Assembly: GCA_964472095.1 (NCBI GenBank)
Contig: CAYYIV010000002.1
Span: 62,001 to 126,000 of the forward strand
Length of the DNA: 64,000 nt
Source: Pelagibius sp964472095
GTDB lineage: Bacteria > Pseudomonadota > Alphaproteobacteria > Kiloniellales > Kiloniellaceae
Direction of reading: 5' to 3'
Below the pieces are notes generated by a model. That model saw nothing but the letters and a program-made list of their open reading frames with translations, searched no databases and had not been told where the DNA came from. This document shows positions 9,338 through 19,506 of this stretch, piece by piece; position 1 is the first letter of the stretch; each line of letters starts with the position of its first letter. A program made the position numbers and the translations under genes.

Positions 9338-11149
9338 ATGACCCGAATCATCCTCTTTCTGCTCAAATGCGTGGTCGGCCTCTTCGCCACGGTCGGCTTT
9401 CTCCTCCTCGCCGGCATCCTTGCCGTGGTGCTCGTGGTACCCAGCCTCGATCGCTTCCGGCCCGCCACGGCCGAAGTCTCCGAGAATACCGTGCTGGTGC
9501 TCGACCTCTCCGATGGACTGATCGAGCGGCGTCCGGACAATCCGCTGGCGCGCGCCTCGCAGGGCGGGGCGCTGGTTCTGCGCGACGCCGTCACCGCCCT
9601 CGATGCGGCCGGCCGCGACGACCGGGTGAAAGGACTCGTGGTGCGCGCCGGCTGGGGCTCCCCCGGCCTGGCCCAGATGCAGGAGCTGCGCGAGGCTGTC
9701 GCCGGCTTCCGCGCCCAGGGCAAGCCGGTCATCGCCTTTGCGGAGACCTTCGGCGAGGCCGGCAACGGCACCCTGCACTACTTTCTGGCCAGTGCCGCCG
9801 GCGAGATCTGGATGCAGCCATCCGGCGACCTCGACATCACCGGCTTCTCGCTGCAGCAGCCCTTCCTCAAACCGCTGCTGACCGACCTCGGCGTGCATGC
9901 GCAGGTCGGCCAGCGCGAGGAATTCAAGGGCGCCATGAGCTTCCTCACCGAGGATTCCATGCCCGAGCCGCAACGCCGGAACCTGCAGCGCTATCTCGAT
10001 TCAGCCCTGACGCAGATCGCCACCGCGGTCGCCGAATCGCGCAATCTCGAGGCCGGCGCCGTGCGCGCGTTGATCGACCGCGCGCCCTACCGCGGCGCGC
10101 AGGCCGTGCAGCTCGGCCTGGTCGACCGCCTCGGCTACTGGGACGAGGTGGAGGCGACGGTGGACGCCACCGCCGGCGATGATGCCGGCTGGCTGTCGCT
10201 CAGCGACTATCAGCGCGCGGCACCAGGGCCCGGCGACGACGCGCCGGTGCTCGCCCTGGTGCAGGGCGAAGGCCCGATCCTGCTGGCCGAGAGCGAGAAC
10301 GATCCCTTCTTCGGCCGCGTCACCATGGGCGCCGTGGACGTCGCCGGCGCCCTCGCCGCGGCAATCGACGACCCCGACGTCGCCGCCATTGTGTTCCGCG
10401 TCGACAGCCCCGGCGGCTCTTACGTGGGTTCCGACACCGTCTGGCGCGAGGTGCAGCGTGCCCGCGAACTCGGTAAACCGGTCATCGTCTCGATGGGCAA
10501 CCTCGCGGCCTCCGGCGGCTACTTCGTTTCGGCGGCGGCCGAGAAGATCGTCGCCCAGCCGGGCACCCTGACCGGCTCCATCGGCGTGGTCAGCGGCAAG
10601 GTCTCGCTGCGCGAGCTCTGGGATGACGTCGGCGTGAACTGGGACGGCGTCCAGGCCGGCCAGCGCGCCGCCATGTGGAGCCCCAACGCGCCCTTCAGCC
10701 GCGACGAGTGGGACTGGCTGCAGCAGACCCTCGACACCACCTATGCAGACTTCACCGGCAAGGTGGCGGCCGGGCGCGGCATGACCCGCGAGGCGGTTCT
10801 GGCGGTCGCCAAGGGGCAGATCTGGTCGGGCGCCGATGCCAGGGAGGCGGGCCTGGTCGACGCCCTCGGCGGCTACCGCAGGGCCATCGAGCTCGCCAAG
10901 GACGCCGCCGGCCTGCCGGCCGATCGTGACGTGCAGCTGCGCCCCTTCCCCGCGGCTCGCCATCCTTTCGCGGCACTCCTGGAAGATACTCTCGGCGGCA
11001 ACATCGAGAGCCCCGCCACACTGTCGCTGTTGCGCAGCCTGGCGCGCGTTGCAGAGGTGCTTGCCCCGCTGGTCCAGGCGGCCGAGAGCGTCGGCAGCGA
11101 TCCGCGCAGCCATACCTTGCAAGCACCCGTTACAGTTCCCGTCAGGTAG
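9338..11149 (+). CDS. sppA: Signal peptide peptidase SppA, long (67 kDa) type
   Basis: A 603-residue membrane-anchored serine/lysine protease that degrades cleaved signal peptides. One N-terminal membrane segment (residues about 5-35) is followed by two tandem peptidase S49 domains. The catalytic dyad is split between them as in E. coli SppA: Lys197 in the first repeat (REEFKGAMSF) and Ser392 in the second (NLAASGGYF), followed by the LTGSIGVVSGK segment. The length matches the double-domain form rather than the short archaeal or Bacillus type. It is followed after about 130 bases by the polyamine transporter genes, probably a separate transcript. Confidence 0.94.
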   Translation: MTRIILFLLKCVVGLFATVGFLLLAGILAVVLVVPSLDRFRPATAEVSENTVLVLDLSDGLIERRPDNPLARASQGGALVLRDAVTALDAAGRDDRVKGLVVRAGWGSPGLAQMQELREAVAGFRAQGKPVIAFAETFGEAGNGTLHYFLASAAGEIWMQPSGDLDITGFSLQQPFLKPLLTDLGVHAQVGQREEFKGAMSFLTEDSMPEPQRRNLQRYLDSALTQIATAVAESRNLEAGAVRALIDRAPYRGAQAVQLGLVDRLGYWDEVEATVDATAGDDAGWLSLSDYQRAAPGPGDDAPVLALVQGEGPILLAESENDPFFGRVTMGAVDVAGALAAAIDDPDVAAIVFRVDSPGGSYVGSDTVWREVQRARELGKPVIVSMGNLAASGGYFVSAAAEKIVAQPGTLTGSIGVVSGKVSLRELWDDVGVNWDGVQAGQRAAMWSPNAPFSRDEWDWLQQTLDTTYADFTGKVAAGRGMTREAVLAVAKGQIWSGADAREAGLVDALGGYRRAIELAKDAAGLPADRDVQLRPFPAARHPFAALLEDTLGGNIESPATLSLLRSLARVAEVLAPLVQAAESVGSDPRSHTLQAPVTVPVR

Positions 11150-11283
11150 TCGACCCGAGCCTCCCAAACCCTCAAAAAGCAACGAGTTTTCCCGGCGTTC
11201 GTGGAAGTTCCCCCTGATTCCGCCTTGTGGTGCCGCTGGCGGCCTCGCTATGCTTGTCGGCCAAGCAGGCACGGGGAGAGCGC

Positions 11284-12384
11284 GTGGAGACACCAGCCAT
11301 CGAAGCACGCGGGCTGTCGAAGACTTTCGGCACCGGTCCGGACGCCGTTCACGCCCTCGACGACGTGTCTCTCACCATCCGTCAAAACGAGTTCTTCACC
11401 CTGCTCGGCCCCTCCGGCTGCGGCAAGACCACGCTGCTGCGGCTGATCGGCGGCTTCGAGCAGCCGAGCCAGGGCGACGTCTTCCTCGAAGGTCAGCAGC
11501 TGACCGGGCTGCCGCCTTTCAAACGTCCGATCAATACGGTGTTCCAGAGCTACGCCCTCTTTCCGCACCTGACTGTGGGCCAGAACATCGCCTTCGGCCT
11601 GGAGATGCTGGGCCGTCCCAAGGAGGAGCGCAGCGCCCGCGTCGAGCAGATGCTCGCCCTGGTGAAGCTGCAGGGCTACGACAACCGCAAGCCGGCGCAG
11701 CTCTCCGGCGGCCAGCAGCAGCGAGTCGCCTTGGCCCGCGCCCTGGCCAGCCAACCCAAAGTGCTGCTGCTCGACGAGCCCCTGTCGGCGCTCGATCTGA
11801 AGCTGCGCAAGGAGATGCAGATCGAGCTGAAGCGCCTGCAGACGGAGACCGGCATCACCTTCGTCTTCGTGACGCACGACCAGGAAGAGGCGCTTACCAT
11901 GTCCGACCGCATCGCGGTGATGGAGAACGGCCGGATCCTGCAGATCGGCTCGCCGACCGAGATCTACGAGCACCCCCAGCGCCGCTTCGTCGCCGACTTC
12001 ATCGGCGAGACCAACTTTCTCGAGGGCCGCATCGAGATTGCCGGCAACGCCGCCGTCGCGCAGCTCGCCTGCGGCGGCCGGCTCAGCCTGAACGCGCCGG
12101 TGAACGGCGGCGCCGGCACGCCCGGCGCTAGCGGCGAAACCGTCACCCTGGCGGTGCGCCCGGAACGCGCGGTGATCGCCCCGCCCGGGGCCGAGGGCCT
12201 GCCAGCCAAGGTCAACGCGGTGGTCTACATGGGCACCGACACCACCTATCACCTGACCCTGACCGACGGCACCCCCTTCATCGTGCGCTCGCAGAACAAC
12301 GAGGGCGCACGGCTCAACCTCGCAAGCGGCGCCGAGGTGAAGGTGCAGATCGCGCCGGCTGCCGTCCAGCGGCTGGCGGATTGA
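11284..12384 (+). CDS. potA: Polyamine ABC transporter ATP-binding protein (PotA-like)
   Basis: The 366-residue ATPase powers import of putrescine/spermidine-type compounds. Walker A (GPSGCGKTT), Q-loop (VFQSYALFPH), signature (LSGGQQQRVALARAL), Walker B (VLLLDEPLSALD) and H-loop (FVFVTHDQEEA) are all present, followed by a C-terminal TOBE domain typical of the MalK/PotA subgroup. GTG at 11284 is chosen because the ribosome site GGGGAGAG lies just before it; an in-frame GTG at 11227 has no such site and would add residues that look non-coding. The stop overlaps the start region of the next permease gene. Confidence 0.92.
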   Translation: METPAIEARGLSKTFGTGPDAVHALDDVSLTIRQNEFFTLLGPSGCGKTTLLRLIGGFEQPSQGDVFLEGQQLTGLPPFKRPINTVFQSYALFPHLTVGQNIAFGLEMLGRPKEERSARVEQMLALVKLQGYDNRKPAQLSGGQQQRVALARALASQPKVLLLDEPLSALDLKLRKEMQIELKRLQTETGITFVFVTHDQEEALTMSDRIAVMENGRILQIGSPTEIYEHPQRRFVADFIGETNFLEGRIEIAGNAAVAQLACGGRLSLNAPVNGGAGTPGASGETVTLAVRPERAVIAPPGAEGLPAKVNAVVYMGTDTTYHLTLTDGTPFIVRSQNNEGARLNLASGAEVKVQIAPAAVQRLAD

Positions 12385-12389
12385 GCGCG

Positions 12390-13274
12390 ATGCTTACGGC
12401 ATCCAACAAGCGCTTCCTGCAGATCGCCCCCGCCCTGGCGATCATCGGCTTCTTCATGATCGCCCCGCTCGGCCTCATGGCCTATGTGTCCGTGCTGCAG
12501 AAGGGCGTCAACGGTGGCGTCGTGTGGGACATGCACACGGCGGAAGCCTATGTGAACTTCATTTTCGAGCGCGACCTCGACGACAGCCTTGTCATCAATA
12601 CCGACTACCTGCGGATCTTCGCGCGCTCCTTCGGCCTCTCGCTGCTGACGGCGGTATTGGCCCTGGCCATCGGCTTTCCCACCGCCCTCTACATGGCAAT
12701 GCAGCCGGAAGGCCGGCGCAACTTCCTGATCTTCCTGGTCACCATCCCCTTCTGGACCAACCTGCTGGTGCGCAACTACGCCTGGATCCTGCTGTTGCGC
12801 AACGGTGGGCTGGTGGAGAGCCTGCTGCGCTGGCTCGGCCTCAGCGACCAGCCGCTCGGCCTGCTCTACACGCCCTATGCCGTCTCTATCGGCCTCACCT
12901 ACTCCTACCTGCCCTTCATGGTGCTGCCGATCTACGCCAGCCTGGAGAAAATGGACTCGCGCCTCATCGAGGCCGCTTTCGATCTCGGTGCCGACCGCCG
13001 CCGCGCCCTGCTGCGGGTAATCCTGCCGCTGGCAGCCCCCGGTATCGCCGCCGGCTGCATCCTGGTTTTCGTGCCTGCGCTGGGCGCCTACGTGACGCCG
13101 GAGCTGCTCGGCGGCGGCAAGTCGATGATGATCGGCAACCTTATCCAGGGGCAGTTCGGCGCGGCGCGCAACTGGCCTTTCGGCGCGGCCCTCGCCTTCG
13201 CGCTGCTGGCCATCGTGCTGCTGGCCATGATGGTCTACCTCATGCGCTTCCGCCGCGCACCGGCAGGTCCCTGA
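12390..13274 (+). CDS. potB: Polyamine ABC transporter permease (PotB-like)
   Basis: A 294-residue inner-membrane permease with six hydrophobic segments. The cytoplasmic EAA loop that contacts the ATPase is visible as LIEAAFDLGADRRRALLRVILPLAAPGI. The position within potA-potB-potC-binding protein and the PotB-like N-terminus (KRFLQIAPALAIIGFFMIAPLGLMAYVSV) support the assignment. A TTG at 12381 overlapping the potA stop is an alternative start. The stop TGA overlaps the start of the next gene by one base. Confidence 0.9.
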   Translation: MLTASNKRFLQIAPALAIIGFFMIAPLGLMAYVSVLQKGVNGGVVWDMHTAEAYVNFIFERDLDDSLVINTDYLRIFARSFGLSLLTAVLALAIGFPTALYMAMQPEGRRNFLIFLVTIPFWTNLLVRNYAWILLLRNGGLVESLLRWLGLSDQPLGLLYTPYAVSIGLTYSYLPFMVLPIYASLEKMDSRLIEAAFDLGADRRRALLRVILPLAAPGIAAGCILVFVPALGAYVTPELLGGGKSMMIGNLIQGQFGAARNWPFGAALAFALLAIVLLAMMVYLMRFRRAPAGP

Positions 13275-14068
13275 TGCGCGTCGACGTCAGCAACCCGCTG
13301 TGGCGCTTCCGCGGCATCCGCGCGACAACCTGGGTGTTCTTCGCCTATCTCTACCTGCCGATCGTGGTGCTCATCGTACTGAGCTTCAACGAGAACCGCC
13401 TGGCCACCATCTGGAGCGGCTTCTCGACCCAGTGGTACGGCGTGGTACTGGCCAATGACGACATCATTCGCGCTGCGAGAAACTCGCTGGTCGTTGCGAC
13501 CGTGGCGACGCTGGCCGCCACGCTCGCCGCCACCCTGGCCGCGCTCGGCATGGCCAAGGGGCGCTTCCGCGGCGCCGACGGCATCTCCGGCCTCATCGCC
13601 CTGCCGCTGGTGGTGCCGGAGATCGTCACCGCCGTGGCCAGCCTCCTGTTCTTCATCCTCATCGGCTTCCGCCTCGGGCTGACCACGGTGATCGTCGCCC
13701 ACACGGTGTTCTGCATCCCCTTCGCCTACCTGCCGATCCGCGCCCGCCTGGAGGGCATGGACAAGGCACTCGGCGAGGCAGCGGCCGACCTCTACGCCAA
13801 CGACTGGCAGGCCTTCCGGCGCGTGACCCTGCCACTGTTGTGGCCCGGCATTCTTTCCGGCGCCATGCTGGCCTTCATCATCTCGCTGGACGACTTCGTC
13901 ATCACCTACTTCGTGGCCGGCGCCGGCGCCACCACCCTACCGGTCTACATCTTCGGCATGATCCGCATCGGCATCACCCCTGAGGTCAATGCGATCTCCT
14001 CGTTGATGCTGATCGTCTCGATCCTCTTCGTCACCCTGTCCTTCCTGGTCGGCAGGCTGCGACGATAA
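13274..14068 (+). CDS. potC: Polyamine ABC transporter permease (PotC-like)
   Basis: The second permease, 264 residues with six membrane segments and the EAA loop LGEAAADLYANDWQAFRRVTLPLLWPGI. The conserved PotC/PotI segment SLDDFVITYFVAGAGATTLPVYIFGMIR is present. Its ATG overlaps the TGA of the preceding permease, so the two are translationally coupled. Together with PotA-like and PotB-like proteins it would form a complete importer. Confidence 0.9.
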   Translation: MRVDVSNPLWRFRGIRATTWVFFAYLYLPIVVLIVLSFNENRLATIWSGFSTQWYGVVLANDDIIRAARNSLVVATVATLAATLAATLAALGMAKGRFRGADGISGLIALPLVVPEIVTAVASLLFFILIGFRLGLTTVIVAHTVFCIPFAYLPIRARLEGMDKALGEAAADLYANDWQAFRRVTLPLLWPGILSGAMLAFIISLDDFVITYFVAGAGATTLPVYIFGMIRIGITPEVNAISSLMLIVSILFVTLSFLVGRLRR

Positions 14069-14151
14069 CGCCCGCCGCGGCGAGGCGGTGCCGCGCGCAA
14101 AACGGGCGACAAGACCGCTCTTTGGACAAGCAAGAAACAACGGAGGCTCAG

Positions 14152-15195
14152 ATGACAATGAAGAAACTCTTGAGATCGGCGGTTTGCGCGGCAGCGCTGT
14201 CGCTGGTGGCGACCAATGCGCAGGCTGCGGGCGAACTCTTCCTCTACAACTGGTCGAATTACTTCCCGCCCGATCTCTTGAAGAAGTTCGAGGCCGACAC
14301 CGGCATCAAGGTGACCCTCGATGTCTATGATTCCAACGAGACCATGTTGGCCAAGCTGCAGGCCGGCGCGTCCGGCTACGACGTGGTCGTGCCGTCCGAC
14401 TACATGGTGAAGATCATGATCGAGGAAGGTTTGGCCGAGAAGATCGATGCCGGCTCCATGGCGAACTACAAGAATATCATGGCGCCGCACGACAATCAGC
14501 CCTTCGATCCGGCACGCGAGTACTCCGCGCCCTACATGTGGGGCACCACTGGCTTCACTTACGATTCGGCCAAGGTCGGCCAGCTGGAGGAGAGCTGGAA
14601 GGAGGTCTTCGAGCCGCGCGATGCCCTCAAGGGGCAGATTGCCATGCTGAACGACGAGGTCGAGGTCTACAACGCCGCCGCCTACTACGTCGGCGTCTCC
14701 AAGTGCACCGAGGATTCCAAGGAAGCGCAGATGATTCTCGACGTGCTGGAGAAGCAGAAGCCCTTCGTCGCCACCTACAATTCGGACGGCACCATCGATC
14801 GCATGTCCGCCGGCGAAGTCATCGGCCATCACCAGTGGAACGGCGCCTCGCACCGCACCCGTGAGAAGCTGGAGAGCGCGACCTACATGTACCCGAAGGA
14901 AGGCATCACCTTCTGGGCCGACAATTTCGTCGTCCCGACCTCAGCTCCCAACAAGGAAAACGCCAGGATCTTCATCGATTGGATGATGGCGCCGGAGAAT
15001 GCCGCCATCGCCTCCAACTTCACCGGCTACATGAACGCCGTGCGCGGCTCCGATGCCTTCATGGATGAGTCCCTGAAGGCCGATCCGGCGGTGGTCATGC
15101 CGGAGGAGTACGCCGACCGCCTGCGTCCGAACGAGGACTGCTCCGCCGCCGCGCGCGAGCTGCGCAACCGGGTGTGGACGCGCCTGAAAAGCTAG
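14152..15195 (+). CDS. Periplasmic polyamine-binding protein (PotD/PotF family)
   Basis: This 347-residue solute-binding protein delivers substrate to the importer. Residues 1-26 form a Sec signal peptide ending in ATNAQA, with predicted cleavage before AGELFLYNWS. The mature N-terminus LYNWSNYFPPDLLKKFEADTG and the YDVVVPSDYMV segment are typical of PotD/PotF proteins. The start ATG at 14152 follows a GGAGG site six bases upstream. Whether it prefers putrescine, spermidine or an acylated polyamine is not readable, but the adjacent acetylpolyamine amidohydrolase makes acetylpolyamines plausible ligands. Confidence 0.9.
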   Translation: MTMKKLLRSAVCAAALSLVATNAQAAGELFLYNWSNYFPPDLLKKFEADTGIKVTLDVYDSNETMLAKLQAGASGYDVVVPSDYMVKIMIEEGLAEKIDAGSMANYKNIMAPHDNQPFDPAREYSAPYMWGTTGFTYDSAKVGQLEESWKEVFEPRDALKGQIAMLNDEVEVYNAAAYYVGVSKCTEDSKEAQMILDVLEKQKPFVATYNSDGTIDRMSAGEVIGHHQWNGASHRTREKLESATYMYPKEGITFWADNFVVPTSAPNKENARIFIDWMMAPENAAIASNFTGYMNAVRGSDAFMDESLKADPAVVMPEEYADRLRPNEDCSAAARELRNRVWTRLKS

Positions 15196-15216
15196 GTCCC
15201 AGGTTCCGACAGTCAA

Positions 15217-15244
15217 CGGGCGGGCCGTCCTCGCGGCCCGCCCG
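15217..15244 (+). promoter_or_regulatory. Intercistronic GC hairpin after the polyamine-binding protein
   Basis: A perfect 10-bp stem (CGGGCGGGCC with its complement) closes an 8-base loop in the 72-base gap between the binding-protein gene and the nitrilase. No T-run follows, so it is more likely an mRNA-stabilising or attenuating hairpin than a full intrinsic terminator. Such hairpins often raise binding-protein levels relative to downstream genes. Confidence 0.6.
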
Positions 15245-15267
15245 CCGACGCGCATAAAGCCGATTCA

Positions 15268-16178
15268 ATGCCTTCACCCGCTCCCCTCACCATCGCGCTC
15301 TGGGCCACCAACCTGTCGACGCCGCTGAACGGCCTCGGCGCCTGGGCCGCCCATGTCGAAGCCAAGCTGGCCGAGGCCGCCGCCGCCGGAGCCAAGCTGT
15401 TGGTCATGCCCGAGTATGCCTGCGAGTCCTGGCTGTCGTTCAAGCCGCACGACCTCGCGCCCGAGCAGGAAATCGCCTGGATGGCCACGCAGGCGCCGGC
15501 CGCGCTCGACCTGCTGCGCTCGCTGCCGGCCCGCCACGGCGTCGGCCTGCTGGCCGGCACCATGCCGTGGTCCGTGGGTGAAGGTTTCAACAACCGCGCC
15601 TGGCTGCTGTTGCCCGATGGGCGCGCCGTTGCGCAGGACAAACTCTCCCTCACCCCCGGCGAGCAGGATCCCGAGAGCTGGGATCTGACGCCCGGCAGCG
15701 AGCTGCACATCGTCGAGTGGCAGGGCCTCCGGGTCGTCACCCTGGTCTGCCTCGACATCGAAATGCCGGCACTCGCGGTGAAGCTGGCGCCGCTCAACCC
15801 CGACCTCATCCTGGTGCCGTCGATGACCGGCAAGCTGTCGGGCCATTCGCGAGTCTTCGGCTGCGCCAAGGCGCGCGCGGTGGAACTGATGTGCGCCGTC
15901 GGCGCCACCGGCACCATCGGCTGCGCGCCGGGCTCCACCCAGAACCCGACCAACGTCTCCGCCTGCGCGCTCTACATCCCCTGCGAGCCCGGCCTCGGCC
16001 TGACCGGCGTGCTCGGCGCCACGCCACCGACCGGCGGCGAAGAGGCCGGCGACGGCCCCCTGCTGGTGGTACCCGATGTCCCCTTTGCCGAGATCCGGCG
16101 CCTGCGCGAGTCCGGGGCCGAGGTCTGGCCCGGCGCCTGGCGCGCCGACCACATCGCCATCGTCGAGGAACCCTTTCC

Positions 16179-16182
<4 letters not shown>
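15268..16182 (+). CDS. Carbon-nitrogen hydrolase (nitrilase superfamily amidase)
   Basis: A 304-residue nitrilase-superfamily enzyme. The catalytic triad is complete: Glu49 (MPEYACES), Lys125 (DKLSLTPGEQ) and Cys161 (LVCLDIEMP). These enzymes hydrolyse C-N bonds of amides, carbamoyl amides or nitriles in the cytoplasm. The gene lies between the polyamine importer and an acetylpolyamine amidohydrolase, and its stop overlaps the next start by four bases (GTGA). A role in hydrolysing an amide formed during polyamine breakdown, such as an N-carbamoylputrescine-like or omega-amide substrate, is therefore inferred, not proven. Confidence 0.88.
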
Positions 16183-17958
<1,776 letters not shown>

Positions 17959-17962
<4 letters not shown>

Positions 17963-19383
17963 GGCCGGGGAAGGCCGCCGTTCGGCAGCAGGCGCTCGCG
18001 GCGGTGGAAGCGCCAGATCACCGCAAAGGCGACCAAGGCGAGGCCGACCGCCAGGCCGATCCACACGCCGCGGCCGCCGAAACCGAGCGGGAAGGCGAAG
18101 GCCAGCGCGGCGACGAAGCCGATGGCCCAGTAGCCGCCGATGGCCAGCCACATCGGCACGGTGGTGTCCTTCAGGCCGCGCAACACATGGACGCCGATCA
18201 CCTGGCCGCCGTCGACCAGCTGGAACAGTGCGGCAATGGCCAGGAAGGCGACCGCCAGTTCGATGACCGGCGCATTCTGCGGCACTGAGGCATCCAGGTA
18301 GAGGCCGACCAGCCACGATCCGGCAAACCAGAAGGCCAGAGCCGAGCAGGCCATGACGACGCTGCCAGCGACCAGCGCCGACCAGCCGGCGCGGCGCACT
18401 CCCTCGCCGTCGCCCGCGCCTGCGGCGAGACCGACCCGCACGACCGCGGCCTGCCCGATGCCCAGCGGCACCATGAAGGCGACCGCGGAGCACTGCAGCG
18501 CGATGGCGTGGGCGGCCAGCGCCTCAATGCTGATGATGCCCATGATCAGGGCGGCCGCGGAGAACAGGCCGGCCTCGGCGACGATGGTGAGGCCGATCGG
18601 CACGCCGATCCGGAACAGCTCGACGAAGCGCGGCCAGTCGGCGCGCCAGAAGCCCCGCAGGAGGTCGTAGCGGCGGAAATTCCGGTCGCGCAGCACGTAG
18701 CCCAGCAGGGCGAGGAACATCAGCGCCGAGACAACGGAACTGCTTACGCCGGCGCCGACCAGCTCCCACCGCGGCAGGCCAAAATTGCCGAACATCAGGC
18801 CGTAGTTGCCGACGGCGTTGATCGCCACGGCCACCAGGGTGATCACCAGCACCGAGCGCGGCCGCGAGTGCGCCGTAACGAAGCAGCGCAGCACGACGAA
18901 CCACAGGCTGGGCAGCAGGGCCCAGGCCACGGCTTGCAGGTACTCCTCGGACAACAGGGCGATCGCCGGGTCCTGCCCGCTGGCCAGCAGCAGGTGACGG
19001 CCGTTCCAGATGATCGCCGTGAACAGCGACCCGAACAGCAGGATGAGCCAGAAGCCCTGGCGCACGGTGCGGCGGACGCCGCCGAAGTCGCGCCCACCGA
19101 GGGCCTGGGCGGTCATCGGCGCCACGACCGTGGCGATGCCCATGCCGAAGAGGAAGAACGGAATATAGATGTTCATGCCGAGCGCGCCGGCAGCCAGCTC
19201 CTGCGGCCCCAGCCAGCCCATCATGACGATGTCCGTGGTGTTGATGCCGATCATCGCCAACTGGGTGAACACCAAGGGCGCAGCCAGACGCAGCGTCGCG
19301 ACGATCTCGCGGCGCCACAAGAATGCAGCGGAGGGTGCGCCAGCGGGCATGGCCGCAGCGTCGGACAGAGTCGTGCCGGACAT
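17959..19383 (-). CDS. MATE family multidrug/toxin efflux transporter
   Basis: A 474-residue protein with twelve predicted membrane segments in two similar halves. It has the MATE-type features LAAPLVFTQLAMIGINTTDIVMMGWLG in segment 1 and PMTAQALGGRDF in the loop after segment 2. Members use Na+ or H+ gradients to expel cationic compounds. The ATG at 19383 is chosen because the hydrophobic core begins soon after it; a longer frame adds a low-quality N-terminus. It sits between dxs and tlyA, which are usually neighbours, so it looks like an insertion into that operon. Confidence 0.88.
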
Positions 19384-19506
19384 GATTCGCACTATGACGA
19401 CTTTTGCGGGACCGGAAAACCCTTCACGGTTGCAAAGCCGTCCGGTACCTATATTTCTCACGGGGACAGCGGCCCGGGCGCGCCGGGCTGTCCTGGACCC
19501 GGCCCG

